Assembly (NCBI RefSeq): GCF_000730385.1
Contig: NZ_CP008849.1
Span: 1,240,001 to 1,304,000, forward strand
Reading direction: 5' to 3'
DNA from: Alteromonas australica
Lineage (GTDB): Bacteria > Pseudomonadota > Gammaproteobacteria > Enterobacterales > Alteromonadaceae
Length of the DNA: 64,000 nt
In this document: positions 27,561 through 38,515 of the stretch, piece by piece
How positions within the stretch are numbered: position 1 is the first letter of the stretch
Layout: the number at the start of each line of letters is the position of its first letter
The notes under the pieces: model-generated
Database searches by the model: none
The model's input: only the letters and a program-made list of their open reading frames with translations
What the model was told of the DNA's origin: nothing
Translations under genes and position numbers: made by a program

Positions 27561-29150
27561 ATGTCAGATCAAAAGCTTTTAGAAGAGATTAAAAAGCGAC
27601 GTACGTTCGCCATCATATCGCACCCGGATGCGGGTAAAACCACCATTACTGAAAAAGTATTGTTGTTTGGACGCGCGCTACAAACCGCCGGTACCGTGAA
27701 AGGTAAAAAGTCAGGCCAGCATGCAAAGTCAGACTGGATGGAAATGGAAAAAGAGCGTGGTATCTCGGTCACCACCTCGGTTATGCAGTTTCCCTACAGC
27801 GACCATTTGGTAAACCTGCTAGATACCCCAGGGCACGAAGATTTTTCAGAAGATACTTATCGTACGCTAACGGCCGTTGACTCCTGTTTAATGGTTATCG
27901 ATGCCGCCAAAGGGGTAGAAGATAGAACCCGTAAGTTGATGGAAGTCACTCGCTTGCGCGATACCCCAATCATCACTTTTATGAACAAGCTTGACCGCGA
28001 TATTCGCGACCCAATGGAGCTGCTTGATGAAGTAGAAACCGAGCTTGATATCTTGTGTGCGCCAATCACGTGGCCTATTGGCTGTGGTAAAAGCTTTAAA
28101 GGGGTTTATCACCTTCATAGGGACGAAACTATTCTGTATCAAAGTGGCCACGGCCACACCATTCAAGATGTGCGCATTATTAAGGGGCTAGACAACCCAG
28201 AGCTGGAAACGGCAGTGGGTAGCGACCTTGCCGAAACCTTGCGCGACGAGCTTGAGCTGGTGCGCGGCGCATCGAATGAGTTTGATCAAGAGCTATTCCG
28301 TGAAGGTCAGTTAACACCGGTATTCTTCGGTACAGCATTGGGGAACTTTGGTGTTGACCACATGCTTGACGGCTTGGTTGAGTGGGCGCCAGCACCACTT
28401 GGCCGCGAAACTGAAGAAGGCACTATCGAGAGCTCCGACGGCAAGTTCAGCGGTTTCGTGTTTAAGATTCAGGCTAACATGGACCCGAAACACCGTGACC
28501 GTATTGCGTTTTGTCGTATCGTGTCAGGCAAATACGAAAAGGGCATGAAAATGCGCAACAGCCGCTTAGGCAAAGACGTGCGTATTTCTGATGCATTAAC
28601 CTTTTTAGCAGGTGACCGTTCTCTGCTGGAAGAAGCGTATGCTGGCGATATTATCGGCCTGCATAACCACGGTACTATCCGTATTGGCGATACTTTCACG
28701 TCAGGGGATAACTACCGCTTTACCGGTATTCCAAACTTTGCGCCCGAGCTATTTAAGCGAATTCGCTTAAAAGATCCGTTGAAGCAAAAACAATTGCTTA
28801 AGGGGCTTATTCAGCTATCCGAAGAAGGCGCGGTTCAAGTATTCCGCCCCCTTGCAAATAACGATTTGATTGTTGGGGCGGTAGGTGTGCTTCAGTTTGA
28901 TGTGGTTGTGGCGCGTTTAAAAGCGGAATACAACGTAGATGCACTTTACGAGCACATTAACGTAGCAACTGCCCGCTGGGTATACTCTGGTGATGAGAAA
29001 AAGCTTGATGAATTCCGCCGTAAAGGTGAGCAAAACCTGGCTTTAGATGGTGGCGACAACCTAACGTATATCGCACCGACTATGGTGAATTTACAGCTAG
29101 CGCAAGAGCGCTACCCTGATATTCAATTTACGAACACGCGCGAAAATTAA
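27561..29150 (+). CDS. prfC: Peptide chain release factor 3
   Basis: A 529-residue translational GTPase that recycles RF1/RF2 from the ribosome. G motifs are intact: SHPDAGKTT (G1), [16 protein letters not shown] (G3) and MNKLDRD (G4), followed by the EF-Tu-like second domain and the RF3 C-terminal domain ([20 protein letters not shown]). Length equals the E. coli protein. It lies 13 bases before argS. Confidence 0.96.
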   Translation: MSDQKLLEEIKKRRTFAIISHPDAGKTTITEKVLLFGRALQTAGTVKGKKSGQHAKSDWMEMEKERGISVTTSVMQFPYSDHLVNLLDTPGHEDFSEDTYRTLTAVDSCLMVIDAAKGVEDRTRKLMEVTRLRDTPIITFMNKLDRDIRDPMELLDEVETELDILCAPITWPIGCGKSFKGVYHLHRDETILYQSGHGHTIQDVRIIKGLDNPELETAVGSDLAETLRDELELVRGASNEFDQELFREGQLTPVFFGTALGNFGVDHMLDGLVEWAPAPLGRETEEGTIESSDGKFSGFVFKIQANMDPKHRDRIAFCRIVSGKYEKGMKMRNSRLGKDVRISDALTFLAGDRSLLEEAYAGDIIGLHNHGTIRIGDTFTSGDNYRFTGIPNFAPELFKRIRLKDPLKQKQLLKGLIQLSEEGAVQVFRPLANNDLIVGAVGVLQFDVVVARLKAEYNVDALYEHINVATARWVYSGDEKKLDEFRRKGEQNLALDGGDNLTYIAPTMVNLQLAQERYPDIQFTNTREN

Positions 29151-29163
29151 GAAAAGATACATT

Positions 29164-30894
29164 ATGAATATACATGCACTATTAGTTAACCGTTTCACTG
29201 AAGCTCTACAAGAGATGGGCGTAGAAAATGCGCCAGTGCCAGTATCGCGCAGTGCTCGACCAGAGTTTGGTGAATATCAGTTTAATGGCGCCATGGCGCT
29301 GGCTAAGCAGCTTAAGCAAAAGCCTCGTGATATTGCAGAAAAAATCGTTGAGACAGTAAAGCTCGACGATATTGCCAGCAAGCTAGAAGTGGCGGGCCCT
29401 GGCTTTATCAACGTTCATCTAAACGACGCATGGTTGTCTAATCAATGTGAACTGTCGTTAACCGACCCTCGGTTAGGCATCGCAAAGTCGCCTGAGCAAA
29501 ACATTGTAGTAGATTACTCATCGCCTAACTTGGCGAAAGAGATGCACGTAGGGCACTTGCGTACCACCATTATTGGCGACGCGGTAGTTAAGGTACTCGA
29601 GTTCTTGGGCCACAACGTAATTCGTCAAAACCACATGGGTGACTGGGGCACACAGTTCGGCATGTTGCTTGCGCACCTTTCAGATAAGTTGCAAGAAGAA
29701 GTGGCCGAAACAGCCCTGTCTGACCTTGAAGACTTTTATCGCGAAGCCAAAGTACGTTTCGATGAAGAAGAAGGCTTTGCCGACCGTGCCCGTGAATACG
29801 TAGTTAAGCTACAGGGCGGCGATGCACAGTGCCTAGCGCTGTGGGAAAAGTTTATCGATGTGTCTATTGCCCACTCTGAAGAAGTGTACGACAAGCTAAA
29901 CGTAAGCCTTACGCGCAAAGACATTATGGGTGAGTCGGCGTATAACGAAGACCTAGCCAACGTCATTAGCGACCTTAAAGCGAAAGGCATTGCGGTAGAA
30001 GACCAAGGTGCTCAGGTGGTGTTTATTCCTGAGCTTGCCGATAAAGAAGGCAACCCTGCGGTATATATTGTGCAAAAATCTGGTGGCGGCTATTTATATG
30101 CCACCACCGACCTTGCGGCTATGCGCTATCGCAGCGGCAAGTTAAATGCCGACCGTACCCTTATTCTTACCGACGCTCGCCAAGCGCTGCACTTTAAGCA
30201 AACGGAAATTGTAGGCCGTAAAGCAGGCTTCATGAAAGAAGAGCAAACCTACGAGCACTGCCCATTTGGCATGATGCTAGGCAGTGACGGCAAGCCATTT
30301 AAAACCCGTACTGGCGGAACCGTTAAGCTCGTTGAACTGCTTGATGAAGCGGTAGAACGTGCAGGTAAACTCATTGCCGAGCGCGACAACGATTTAAGCG
30401 AAGAAGAGCTTAAAGAAGTCGCTCGCAAGGTAGGTATTGGCGCGGTGAAATACGCCGACCTTTCTAAAAACCGTACGACCGATTACATGTTCAACTGGGA
30501 TTCAATGCTAAGCTTTGAAGGTAACACTGCGCCTTACCTTCAATACGCCTACACCCGTGTGAAGAGCTTGTTTAGAAAAGCGGGTGTTGATATGGCTACT
30601 ATGCCGGTAGATATTACTATTGTTGAAAAACAAGAGCACGCACTAGCCGTATTGCTTATGCAGTTTGAAGAAGTGATTGGTCTGGTATCGCGCGAAGCGA
30701 CGCCTCACGTGTTGTGTACGTACCTTTACGATGTAGCGTCAGCATTCATGACATTCTATGAAGCGTGCCCAATGCTGAAAGAGGGTATAGAGCCACAAGT
30801 ACGCGATAGCCGCTTGGCGTTGTCTGCATTGGTGGCGAATACACTGAAACAAGGGTTAACGCTGTTGGGAATTGAAACACTAGAAAAAATGTAA
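29164..30894 (+). CDS. argS: Arginyl-tRNA synthetase
   Basis: A 576-residue class I synthetase. The N-terminal Add-1 domain is followed by the HIGH-type motif in NLAKEMHVGHLRTTIIGD, the catalytic core with FGMMLGSDGKPFKTRTGG, and a DALR anticodon-binding domain at the C-terminus. Like many ArgRS it lacks a canonical KMSK. Probably co-transcribed with prfC; a strong terminator follows. Confidence 0.96.
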   Translation: MNIHALLVNRFTEALQEMGVENAPVPVSRSARPEFGEYQFNGAMALAKQLKQKPRDIAEKIVETVKLDDIASKLEVAGPGFINVHLNDAWLSNQCELSLTDPRLGIAKSPEQNIVVDYSSPNLAKEMHVGHLRTTIIGDAVVKVLEFLGHNVIRQNHMGDWGTQFGMLLAHLSDKLQEEVAETALSDLEDFYREAKVRFDEEEGFADRAREYVVKLQGGDAQCLALWEKFIDVSIAHSEEVYDKLNVSLTRKDIMGESAYNEDLANVISDLKAKGIAVEDQGAQVVFIPELADKEGNPAVYIVQKSGGGYLYATTDLAAMRYRSGKLNADRTLILTDARQALHFKQTEIVGRKAGFMKEEQTYEHCPFGMMLGSDGKPFKTRTGGTVKLVELLDEAVERAGKLIAERDNDLSEEELKEVARKVGIGAVKYADLSKNRTTDYMFNWDSMLSFEGNTAPYLQYAYTRVKSLFRKAGVDMATMPVDITIVEKQEHALAVLLMQFEEVIGLVSREATPHVLCTYLYDVASAFMTFYEACPMLKEGIEPQVRDSRLALSALVANTLKQGLTLLGIETLEKM

Positions 30895-30954
30895 GAGTCT
30901 GCGCAGACGCTCACTATTTCGGTGTATGTCGAATAGTTCACTAAGCTAAATACG

Positions 30955-30986
30955 AAAAAGCTAACACCGAGTGTTAGCTTTTTTTT
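30955..30986 (+). terminator. Rho-independent terminator after argS
   Basis: AAAAAGCTAACAC pairs with GTGTTAGCTTTTT around CGA, followed by T residues. Confidence 0.92.
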
Positions 30987-31141
30987 ATGCTCATAATCCG
31001 CTTTTTTTGGTTTTAACGGTAATTATGGCTAATTTACCCTGTGTAAGATAACAGTAGGTGAGAAAAGTGCTACTGTACGAAAGTAACAATTAATAAAAAT
31101 TGTAAAACGAGAAGAATAAAGAGTAACAGGGACATCAACTG

Positions 31142-33487
31142 ATGATAAAAAGAAATATGCTTGGCGCAGCACTCGCGACCTTAGTCGTGGCGGGGTGTGC
31201 AGCTACACAAAAAGACGACATTACGACAGAGACTATGGAAGTAAAACCTACCTTAACCCTTGATAGAATTTATCAAGATCGTGAATTCACGGGCGAGCGA
31301 AGCACTTATTTCACGTGGCTAAAAGATGGTTCTGGTTTTACGGTACTGGAAAAACGAGAAACAGTATTAGACGCCAAAGATGAGGACAGCGAAAAAAGCG
31401 GTATTGACGCGCTCAGCGATGTAGTGGGTGAAAATGAATCGTCAGTATCCGGTTTCGACATTGTTTTTTACAAGCCAGACAGTACGGGAAGAAAAGTTCT
31501 GGTTAACTTTGAAAACCTTATTCCCGAAGGCGAAGAGAAACCCATAAGCATTGAACGCTACAGTTGGTCTGAAGATGGCAAGTGGTTGCTGGTATTCACG
31601 AATGGGCAAAAAGTTTGGCGTTCAAAGAGCCGTGGCGATTTCTACGTGCTGAATTTGGAAACAAATGCGTTAATGCAATTGGGAGGTGAACAGCCCGGTG
31701 ATGCCAAGTTGATGTTCGCTAAATTTTCGCCAGACAGTAAGTATGTGGCTTGGGTAAGAGACAATAATATTTTTATGCAGCCTGTGGGCAGCAACAATGT
31801 TGAGCAATTGACCACAGACGGCGATGACAGCATCGTAAATGGTAATTTCGATTGGGTATACGAAGAAGAATTTGGTATTCGTGATGGATTTAGGTGGAGC
31901 CCAGACAGCCAGCGCATTGCATATTGGCAACTTGATACATCTGGGGTGAAAACCTTTACCATGATCAATAATACAGACGCGCTGTATCCAACGTTAACCA
32001 CATTCCCTTACCCGAAAGCGGGAGAGCAGAACTCTGCCGTAAAAGTGGGTGTCGTGGATATTACCAACAAACAAACCCATTGGGCGCAATTAGCGGGAGA
32101 TAACAGAGACCGCTATATTCCACGGATTTCTTGGGCTGGAAAAGGTGAAACCTTACTTATTCAAGACGTAAACCGCCCGCAAAATACCAACACATTGTGG
32201 ACATTTGATTGGCAGAAAAACACAGTCACGAATATCTTCACAGACAAAGATGACGCCTTTCTAGAATGGTACTACGACGCCACCTTTATTAACGACGGCG
32301 AAGCGTTTATCTGGCATAGCGAAAGAGATGGATGGCGTCATTTATATAAAATTGCCAAAGATGGCAGTCGTGTTGTTGACCTCACGCCGGGCGAATATGA
32401 CATAGTGGATTTATTGGCGGTGAGTGAAAAAAACAATGCTCTTTATTTCACTGCTTCTCCAGAAGATGTATCGCAGCGCTACTTATATAAAGCAAGCCTA
32501 GATGGGACTTCTTCTGTACAGCGTATTACCCCAGAATCGTTTACGGGTACGAATAGTTATTATATGTCGGAAGACGGATCTTATGCCCGCCATAGTTTCA
32601 GTAACTTTACCACAGCACCTATGCGCCAAGTGATTAAAGTGGAAGGGCATGAGCCGGTAAAAACCCTTGTGACCAATGACGAGCTTAACGAAAAGTTGGC
32701 GCAAGAAAACTTACCTTCCCATGAGTTTTTCCAGGTTCAAGCGCAAGATGGCGTTACCCTTGATGGCTATATTATGTTTCCCCCGGATATGGATCCAAGT
32801 AAAAAGTATCCTATTATCTTCTACGTTTACGGTGAACCTTGGGGGCAAACCGTAAAAGATAGCTGGCGTGGTGGCAGTTATCTATGGGACGCTATGATGA
32901 CGCAAAAAGGCTATATCGTGGCTTCTGTGGATAATAGAGGCACACGTGCGCCTAAAGGGCGAGACTGGCGTAAATCTATATACAAAGAACTTGGGGTCAT
33001 TACCGTTCGCGATCAATCGGATGCTCTTAACGCAATGGCAGAGCGTTGGTCAGTAATCGATACCGATCGTGTTGGTGTGTGGGGGCATTCTGGTGGTGGT
33101 ACGCAAACTCTAAACTTATTGTTTAGATATCCAGAGCAGTACAAAGTGGGTGTGGCAGTGGCACCGGTACCTGACTTGAGCTTGTATGACACAATTTACC
33201 AAGAGCGTTATTCGGGCAATCCCAAAACCGATCCTGAATCTTACAAGCACAGTTCGGCAATTTATTATGCCGATGGTCTGCAAGGTGACTTGTTATTGAT
33301 ACATGGCACTGGCGATGACAATGTGCATTACCAAGGCTCAGAACGGTTAATCAACGAATTGATTAAGCATAATAAGCAATTCGACTTTATGTCTTATCCC
33401 AATCGTTCCCATGGCATTTATGAAGGTAAAAATACCACTCGTCATCTTAAAACCCTGATAAGTGATTACTTTATCGAACACTTGTAA
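31142..33487 (+). CDS. Dipeptidyl peptidase IV-like S9 peptidase, lipoprotein
   Basis: A 781-residue exported serine peptidase. The N-terminus ends in a lipobox (LVVAGC), so it should be lipid-anchored. Residues about 40-510 form the DPPIV_N beta propeller, which contains the double-Glu motif region WVYEEEFGIRDGF that binds the substrate N-terminus. The alpha/beta hydrolase domain follows with the triad: Ser in GVWGHSGGGTQ, Asp in HGTGDDNVH and His in NRSHGIYEG. It should remove dipeptides, with preference for Pro at position two. Single gene with its own terminator. Confidence 0.92.
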   Translation: MIKRNMLGAALATLVVAGCAATQKDDITTETMEVKPTLTLDRIYQDREFTGERSTYFTWLKDGSGFTVLEKRETVLDAKDEDSEKSGIDALSDVVGENESSVSGFDIVFYKPDSTGRKVLVNFENLIPEGEEKPISIERYSWSEDGKWLLVFTNGQKVWRSKSRGDFYVLNLETNALMQLGGEQPGDAKLMFAKFSPDSKYVAWVRDNNIFMQPVGSNNVEQLTTDGDDSIVNGNFDWVYEEEFGIRDGFRWSPDSQRIAYWQLDTSGVKTFTMINNTDALYPTLTTFPYPKAGEQNSAVKVGVVDITNKQTHWAQLAGDNRDRYIPRISWAGKGETLLIQDVNRPQNTNTLWTFDWQKNTVTNIFTDKDDAFLEWYYDATFINDGEAFIWHSERDGWRHLYKIAKDGSRVVDLTPGEYDIVDLLAVSEKNNALYFTASPEDVSQRYLYKASLDGTSSVQRITPESFTGTNSYYMSEDGSYARHSFSNFTTAPMRQVIKVEGHEPVKTLVTNDELNEKLAQENLPSHEFFQVQAQDGVTLDGYIMFPPDMDPSKKYPIIFYVYGEPWGQTVKDSWRGGSYLWDAMMTQKGYIVASVDNRGTRAPKGRDWRKSIYKELGVITVRDQSDALNAMAERWSVIDTDRVGVWGHSGGGTQTLNLLFRYPEQYKVGVAVAPVPDLSLYDTIYQERYSGNPKTDPESYKHSSAIYYADGLQGDLLLIHGTGDDNVHYQGSERLINELIKHNKQFDFMSYPNRSHGIYEGKNTTRHLKTLISDYFIEHL

Positions 33488-33506
33488 TGGCTAAGCGTTG
33501 ATAGTG

Positions 33507-33534
33507 AAAGGCTGGCTAAATCCCAGCCTTTTTT
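33507..33534 (+). terminator. Rho-independent terminator after the dipeptidyl peptidase gene
   Basis: AAAGGCTGG pairs with CCAGCCTTT around a 7-nt loop, followed by T residues. Confidence 0.9.
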
Positions 33535-33614
33535 ATTGACTAAATGGTCAAATAATTATCACGAGGGATTGTTGTTTTAAACATAACTCGGTATAACATG
33601 GTTTTAGCATTGTC

Positions 33615-34826
33615 ATGGATGCCCCCTTGAACCGAGTTTTCCTTACCGCTATTGCCTTTATGAGCTATATGATAATGGCGGGCTTATTAACCCAAATTGG
33701 GGTTATTTTGAACGCTGTTTCTAGCGTGCTTGGAAGTACGCCTTCACAATCCGTTGGGGTCTTTTCTGGGCTAACCGGCGGGGCGCTTTGTGGTACTTTT
33801 ATCTCTCTATTCTTATACGCTAAATTCTCGCTAAAGCCGATACTGCTAACGAATTACAGTGTGTTTCTGTGTGCCTTGTTAGCGTTATCAATAAGCCAGC
33901 CTAACCAATTTTTTAGCCTAGCCATACTTTTGTTTGTACTAGGTGTATGTTGTGGCTGTGGGTTATCTGGTGGTGCGGTGATTATTTCTAAAACGTATCA
34001 CGAAGCGAAACGAGCATCAGCGTTTATTGCCACTGACTGTGCCTTTAGTGCTGCCGGCTATATTTTCCCTTCTTTAGCCGCGGTAATAATAGCAAGCCAC
34101 TACGAATGGACCCTTAGCTACGCAGCGGTAGGTGCGCTTGCGTTGGCATTGTGGGGGCTAGTGTTTTTTGCCACGTTTCCGAAAACAGAGGCCGATGAAA
34201 CAGGCGAACTATCTGCATTACAGCAGTTTACCGGTATTCTTACGCCACGTGTATGCCTGATTGCCCTTGGCGTGTGTATTTATCTAATCTCACAAACTAC
34301 TTTTTTAACCTGGTCCCCTAATTATCTGCAAGCGGCATTTGGGCTAAGTGAAACTAAGGCTGCCAGCGTTGTGGGTAATTATTGGGGGATGTCTATTTTT
34401 GGACTTATTTCGGCGGCAATTTTGGTAAATAAAGTGCCGCAACGACGCTTTTTAATGATAGTAGCAGTGCTGGCCAGCGTGTTTACACTTGGCTTCGTAC
34501 TTATTGAGCAAGGCACGCAGTTTTTGCTGTTAAGTTACTTTTTTGGCTTTGCGACTACCTGTATTTATAAGCTTGCTATGTCAGTGGGCTCGCAACAGCT
34601 ACCTCGCGCTCCAGCCGTATTAATCACCTTTTTACTGTTTAGTGGCAGTATTGGAAGCACGCTTGCACCGGCGCTGTCAGGTTGGGTGGTAGGGCAATTT
34701 GGCGTTCATAGCGCCATGACAATGGCATGGTTAGGGTATTTGCTGGTGGCGCTTTTATTTGGCGCCTGTCTGTGGCTAGAAAAGCGCCATCAAGGTGTGC
34801 GCCATACAATGAAAGAAGGAATATAA
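33615..34826 (+). CDS. MFS transporter, TsgA-like
   Basis: A 403-residue 12-helix permease. The pattern FMSYMIMAGLL, then ISKTYHEAKRASAFIATDCAF, then AGYIFPSLAA, and later SVGSQQLPRAPAVLITFLL follows E. coli TsgA closely in position. It is followed one base later by a nucleoside hydrolase gene, so a role in nucleoside or nucleobase uptake is the likely job (inference). ATG start; GTG of the next gene overlaps its ribosome-binding context. Confidence 0.82.
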   Translation: MDAPLNRVFLTAIAFMSYMIMAGLLTQIGVILNAVSSVLGSTPSQSVGVFSGLTGGALCGTFISLFLYAKFSLKPILLTNYSVFLCALLALSISQPNQFFSLAILLFVLGVCCGCGLSGGAVIISKTYHEAKRASAFIATDCAFSAAGYIFPSLAAVIIASHYEWTLSYAAVGALALALWGLVFFATFPKTEADETGELSALQQFTGILTPRVCLIALGVCIYLISQTTFLTWSPNYLQAAFGLSETKAASVVGNYWGMSIFGLISAAILVNKVPQRRFLMIVAVLASVFTLGFVLIEQGTQFLLLSYFFGFATTCIYKLAMSVGSQQLPRAPAVLITFLLFSGSIGSTLAPALSGWVVGQFGVHSAMTMAWLGYLLVALLFGACLWLEKRHQGVRHTMKEGI

Positions 34827-34827
34827 G

Positions 34828-35781
34828 GTGGAGAAAATTATATTTGATACCGACCCTGGTATTGATGATGCAATGGCTATTTTGTTCGCGCAAGCGTGTT
34901 CAAACATTGACTTAATTGGCATAACTACAGGCTTTGGAAATGCAAATATTGCCACGGCAACCCGTAATGCGTTGTTTTTGAAAAAGCAATTTAAACTCGC
35001 TGCCGATGTTGCACGGGGAGCCGCAGAGCCTTTAGTTATTCCTGTGGATGAGCCTGCCGATTTTGTTCACGGCGACAATGGGTTAGGGAACATTGATATA
35101 GACGAAAGCAACTTGCCCAGCGTTGCCCCTTTAGCCGCCCCTGATTATATTATTGAAAAGTTAAAGGAAAGCCCAGGTGAAATTACGCTGGTTGCCGTAG
35201 GTCGCATGACCAATTTAGCGCTGGCTCTGCGTAAGTGCCCAGAAATAAAAAGTTTGGTTAAGCAAGTAGTTATCATGGGCGGGGCGTTTGGACACAATGG
35301 TAAAACGGGAAATGTAACCCCCTTTGCAGAAGCCAATATTATTGGCGACCCTCACGCAGCTGACGAAGTGCTTAGGGCCGATTGGCCTGTCACTGTGGTG
35401 GGATTAGATGTGACAACCAAAACGATAATGAGCAATGCGTACTTACATGGGTTACAAAAAACGTCGCCTAAGTACGGAAAGTTTATTTACGATATTACGC
35501 GGTTTTATGCCAATTTCCATCAACAAACCGACCAGGTAGATGGCATTTATGTACATGATTCCTCGGCAATAATGTACGTAAGCGCACCTCATCTCTTTAC
35601 TACAGTAGAAGGCCCTATCCGAGTGATTACAGAAGGGCCTGCTATTGGGCATACCATGCAAAAGACGCAAACAAAACGTTACCCGGTTGATGCATGGTCA
35701 GATTATCCATCACAAAAAGTTTGCTGTGATGTTGATGTGGAAAACTACCTGCGAATTTACCAGCAGGAACTGGCTAACTAG
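34828..35781 (+). CDS. Nucleoside hydrolase (IUNH family)
   Basis: A 317-residue N-ribohydrolase that splits nucleosides into base and ribose. The calcium-binding DTDPGIDDAMAILFA at the N-terminus is diagnostic; GRMTNLALAL, IMGGAF and the second metal aspartate in VHDSSAIMYV follow. The start is GTG, one base after the MFS stop. Together with the permease and the convergent purine deaminase it forms a nucleoside/purine salvage cluster. Purine or pyrimidine preference cannot be read. Confidence 0.92.
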   Translation: MEKIIFDTDPGIDDAMAILFAQACSNIDLIGITTGFGNANIATATRNALFLKKQFKLAADVARGAAEPLVIPVDEPADFVHGDNGLGNIDIDESNLPSVAPLAAPDYIIEKLKESPGEITLVAVGRMTNLALALRKCPEIKSLVKQVVIMGGAFGHNGKTGNVTPFAEANIIGDPHAADEVLRADWPVTVVGLDVTTKTIMSNAYLHGLQKTSPKYGKFIYDITRFYANFHQQTDQVDGIYVHDSSAIMYVSAPHLFTTVEGPIRVITEGPAIGHTMQKTQTKRYPVDAWSDYPSQKVCCDVDVENYLRIYQQELAN

Positions 35782-35784
35782 CTG

Positions 35785-37134
35785 CTAGCTTACAAGTTGC
35801 GCCGCTACTTTTCGGTGGCGCGCCATTAAGGCTTGGGTATCCACGCCTATAATTTCGCCTTCTCGCACACGCCATTTGCCACCTACCATCACATGTTCCG
35901 CTTTTTCAGCCCCACACAAAAGCAGTGCGGAAATGGGGTCGTGGCTGCCACTGAAGCGTAATTCGTCAAGTTTGAAAAATGCAAAGTCAGCTTGTTTACC
36001 CAGCGCAATTTCACCTATGTCGGTTCGCCCAATCAGTGACGCAGAACCTTTTGTCGCCCATCCCAGCACTTTTTCCGGCGTGATTTTTTCAGCACCGTAT
36101 TTTAGACGTTGAAGGTAAAGCGCCTGGCGCGCTTCATACATCATATTAGACGCGTCATTAGATGCTGAGCCGTCAACGCCTAAGCCAATGGGGGAGCCCG
36201 CATCAATTAATTCAAGGGTTGGACACATACCAGACGCTAAGCGCATGTTTGAAACAGGGCAATGACAAATACCGGTACCCGCAGCTCCGAGCCGTTGAAT
36301 TTCGTCTTGGTTAAAATGAATGCCATGGGCAAGCCAGGTTCTATCGCTTAACCAGCCTACACTTTCTAAGTAGTCGACCGTGCGCATACCAAACATTTTT
36401 AAACAGAAATTTTCCTCGTCTAAGGTTTCTGCTAAGTGGGTATGTAATCGCACATCCTCCGCTTCAGCCAGTTTAGCGCTATCAGCCATAATTTCCCGGG
36501 TAACGGAAAAAGGGGAGCATGGGGCGAGCGCTATTTGCATCCAAGCGCCTTCACCCCGTTGGTGATAGGTTTTAATGAGTCGTTCGCTGTCTTTTAATAT
36601 TTCATCACCGGTTTGTACCGTATGACGAGGGGGCAGCCCGCCTTCATCTTCCCCTAAGCTCATAGAGCCGCGAGTTAATAAAGCTCGCATGCCCATGCGT
36701 TTTACGCTATCGACTTGTACATCTATGGCGTCTTCCATTCCTGTGGGGAAAAGGTAGTGATGATCGGTGGTGGTGGTACACCCAGATAGCAACAACTCGG
36801 CCAGAGCAACGTCACAGGCTAACGATAAGGCCTCAGGCGTCAGCTTTGCCCAAACAGGGTAAAGGGTTTTAAGCCATGGAAAAAGTGGCTGGTTTACCAC
36901 AGGAGCCCAGGCACGTGTTAGCGTTTGGTAAAAGTGATGATGAGTATTGATTAAGCCAGGAAGCATAACCAAATCTGAAGCATCTTCTATAACATCAACG
37001 TGAGAGTTAGGCTGCTTGCCTAGCGCGACTAACTCTATAATTTTATCATTTTGAATAACCACACCACCGCGAGCGTCTTCTTGATTCGCAGTAAAAATAG
37101 CTTGTGGGTTTTTTATCCAACAGGTAGTAGGCAT
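35785..37134 (-). CDS. 8-oxoguanine deaminase-like amidohydrolase
   Basis: A 449-residue metal-dependent amidohydrolase. The metal site has THHHFYQTLTRAW, LHTHLAETLDEENF, LAHGIHF and GVDGSASND. This set, with the ATZ/TRZ-like architecture, fits 8-oxoguanine deaminase/hydroxyatrazine ethylaminohydrolase-type proteins, which deaminate oxidised purines. I use the second Met (MPTTCW) as start; the frame extends 6 codons upstream. It converges tail to tail with the nucleoside hydrolase gene, 3 bases apart. Confidence 0.82.
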   Translation of the reverse strand: MPTTCWIKNPQAIFTANQEDARGGVVIQNDKIIELVALGKQPNSHVDVIEDASDLVMLPGLINTHHHFYQTLTRAWAPVVNQPLFPWLKTLYPVWAKLTPEALSLACDVALAELLLSGCTTTTDHHYLFPTGMEDAIDVQVDSVKRMGMRALLTRGSMSLGEDEGGLPPRHTVQTGDEILKDSERLIKTYHQRGEGAWMQIALAPCSPFSVTREIMADSAKLAEAEDVRLHTHLAETLDEENFCLKMFGMRTVDYLESVGWLSDRTWLAHGIHFNQDEIQRLGAAGTGICHCPVSNMRLASGMCPTLELIDAGSPIGLGVDGSASNDASNMMYEARQALYLQRLKYGAEKITPEKVLGWATKGSASLIGRTDIGEIALGKQADFAFFKLDELRFSGSHDPISALLLCGAEKAEHVMVGGKWRVREGEIIGVDTQALMARHRKVAAQLVS

Positions 37135-37269
37135 AACTTGGCTCCATAACATTCGTTTAAGTTGCCAGCTCAGTTATGCCCTGTCTGCTGATCCAGGGAT
37201 CGCGAATGCGATAATTCATTATGCTAAAACATTTAAAGGGCAAAATAAAGTCTGCCAATAGGGTAGAAA

Positions 37270-38316
37270 TTAAGTCAGGTGATACTCATCTAATTGCGCA
37301 GCATAATGCGCAATATCACCAATCTCTTTTTCTACCCACCCGTTGTTATAATAGGTATCTTGATATCGCGCGCCGCTATCACACATTAAGGTTACCACCG
37401 AACCGGTTTGGCCTTCTTCACTCATGCGTTTTGCAATGTTTAATGCGCCCCACAAGTTTGTACCCGTGGATGGCCCAGCTTTTATACCTATTTTTGTCGC
37501 CAACCATTTCATCGCAGCGACACTCGCGGCATCAGGGACTTTTATCATGTGGTCAATCACATCTGCTTGAAAAGACGCTTCTACCTTTGGACGACCAATC
37601 CCTTCTATTTTACTGCCTCTGTCTGCGGTAATGGTAAGGTCGTTTTGCGTATAGCTTTGAAAAAACACAGAGTGCTCGGGGTCGACAACAGTTAACGTAG
37701 TGGGTAAACCTTTATAGCGAATATAGCGACCAATGGTGGCTGAGGTGCCCCCTGTGCCAGCGCCCATAACAACCGCATGGGGGATAGGGTGGGGCTCAGC
37801 ACGCATCTGGTCAAATATGCTTTCGGCAATATTATTGTTGCCTCGCCAATCGGTGGCTCGCTCGGCGTACATAAATTGGTCCATAAAATACCCATTTTTA
37901 GCACGCGCGATGGAAATGGCTTCGTCATGCATTTGGGTGGAGCAGTCGACGAAATGGCATTGTCCACCGAATTGTTCAATGAGAGAGATTTTACTTTGCG
38001 CCGTTGAGCGGGGCATAACAGCAATGAAAGGAACGCCAATCATACGCGCGAAGTAGGCCTCTGAAACTGCGGTACTGCCCGACGAAGCCTCTACAATGAT
38101 GGTATCTTGTTTGATTTTGCCATTGCACAGTGCATACAAAAATAACGAGCGTGCCAGCCTATGTTTTAAGCTACCTGTAGGGTGGGTGCTCTCATCTTTG
38201 AGGTAAAGATCGACGCCAGGTATTTTCACTCTGTCTAGTTTAATTAAATGCGTATCTGCTGAGCGTTGATAATCGGCGTTTATTTTACTTATTGCTTGTG
38301 AAGTCCACGACACCAT
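37270..38316 (-). CDS. PLP-dependent cysteine synthase family protein
   Basis: A 348-residue fold-type II PLP enzyme. The PLP lysine is in [11 protein letters not shown], the substrate loop in [13 protein letters not shown], and the phosphate-binding glycine loop in [13 protein letters not shown]. Relatives are annotated as cysteine synthase-like or L-cysteine desulfhydrase (Cds1-like). I choose ATG 38316 ([12 protein letters not shown]); an in-frame TTG at 38379 would add a hydrophobic N-terminus and make it membrane-bound, but no good ribosome-binding site supports it. It is divergent from the secreted EEP-family gene. The exact reaction (synthesis or breakdown of cysteine) is open. Confidence 0.8.
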   Translation of the reverse strand: MVSWTSQAISKINADYQRSADTHLIKLDRVKIPGVDLYLKDESTHPTGSLKHRLARSLFLYALCNGKIKQDTIIVEASSGSTAVSEAYFARMIGVPFIAVMPRSTAQSKISLIEQFGGQCHFVDCSTQMHDEAISIARAKNGYFMDQFMYAERATDWRGNNNIAESIFDQMRAEPHPIPHAVVMGAGTGGTSATIGRYIRYKGLPTTLTVVDPEHSVFFQSYTQNDLTITADRGSKIEGIGRPKVEASFQADVIDHMIKVPDAASVAAMKWLATKIGIKAGPSTGTNLWGALNIAKRMSEEGQTGSVVTLMCDSGARYQDTYYNNGWVEKEIGDIAHYAAQLDEYHLT

Positions 38317-38515
38317 GACAATGAATCCAACGAGAAAAACGAGGTTATAGAATATCAGTATTCCTGCGTCTTTTTTCAAAAATTACAAAAAAAGCAAGCT
38401 GCTTATCACGGCGATTTTCGGGACTATTTACGCAAACCTTGCGACCTGAAGCAGGCAAACCCATCAAATACTTGCTATGGTGGATTTTTAATTTTTAGCT
38501 TTGCAGAACAGTGAC

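Noticed and set aside
38317..38379. Membrane-anchored form of the cysteine synthase-like enzyme
   Set aside because: It needs a TTG start without a ribosome-binding site; the family is normally soluble. It remains possible.
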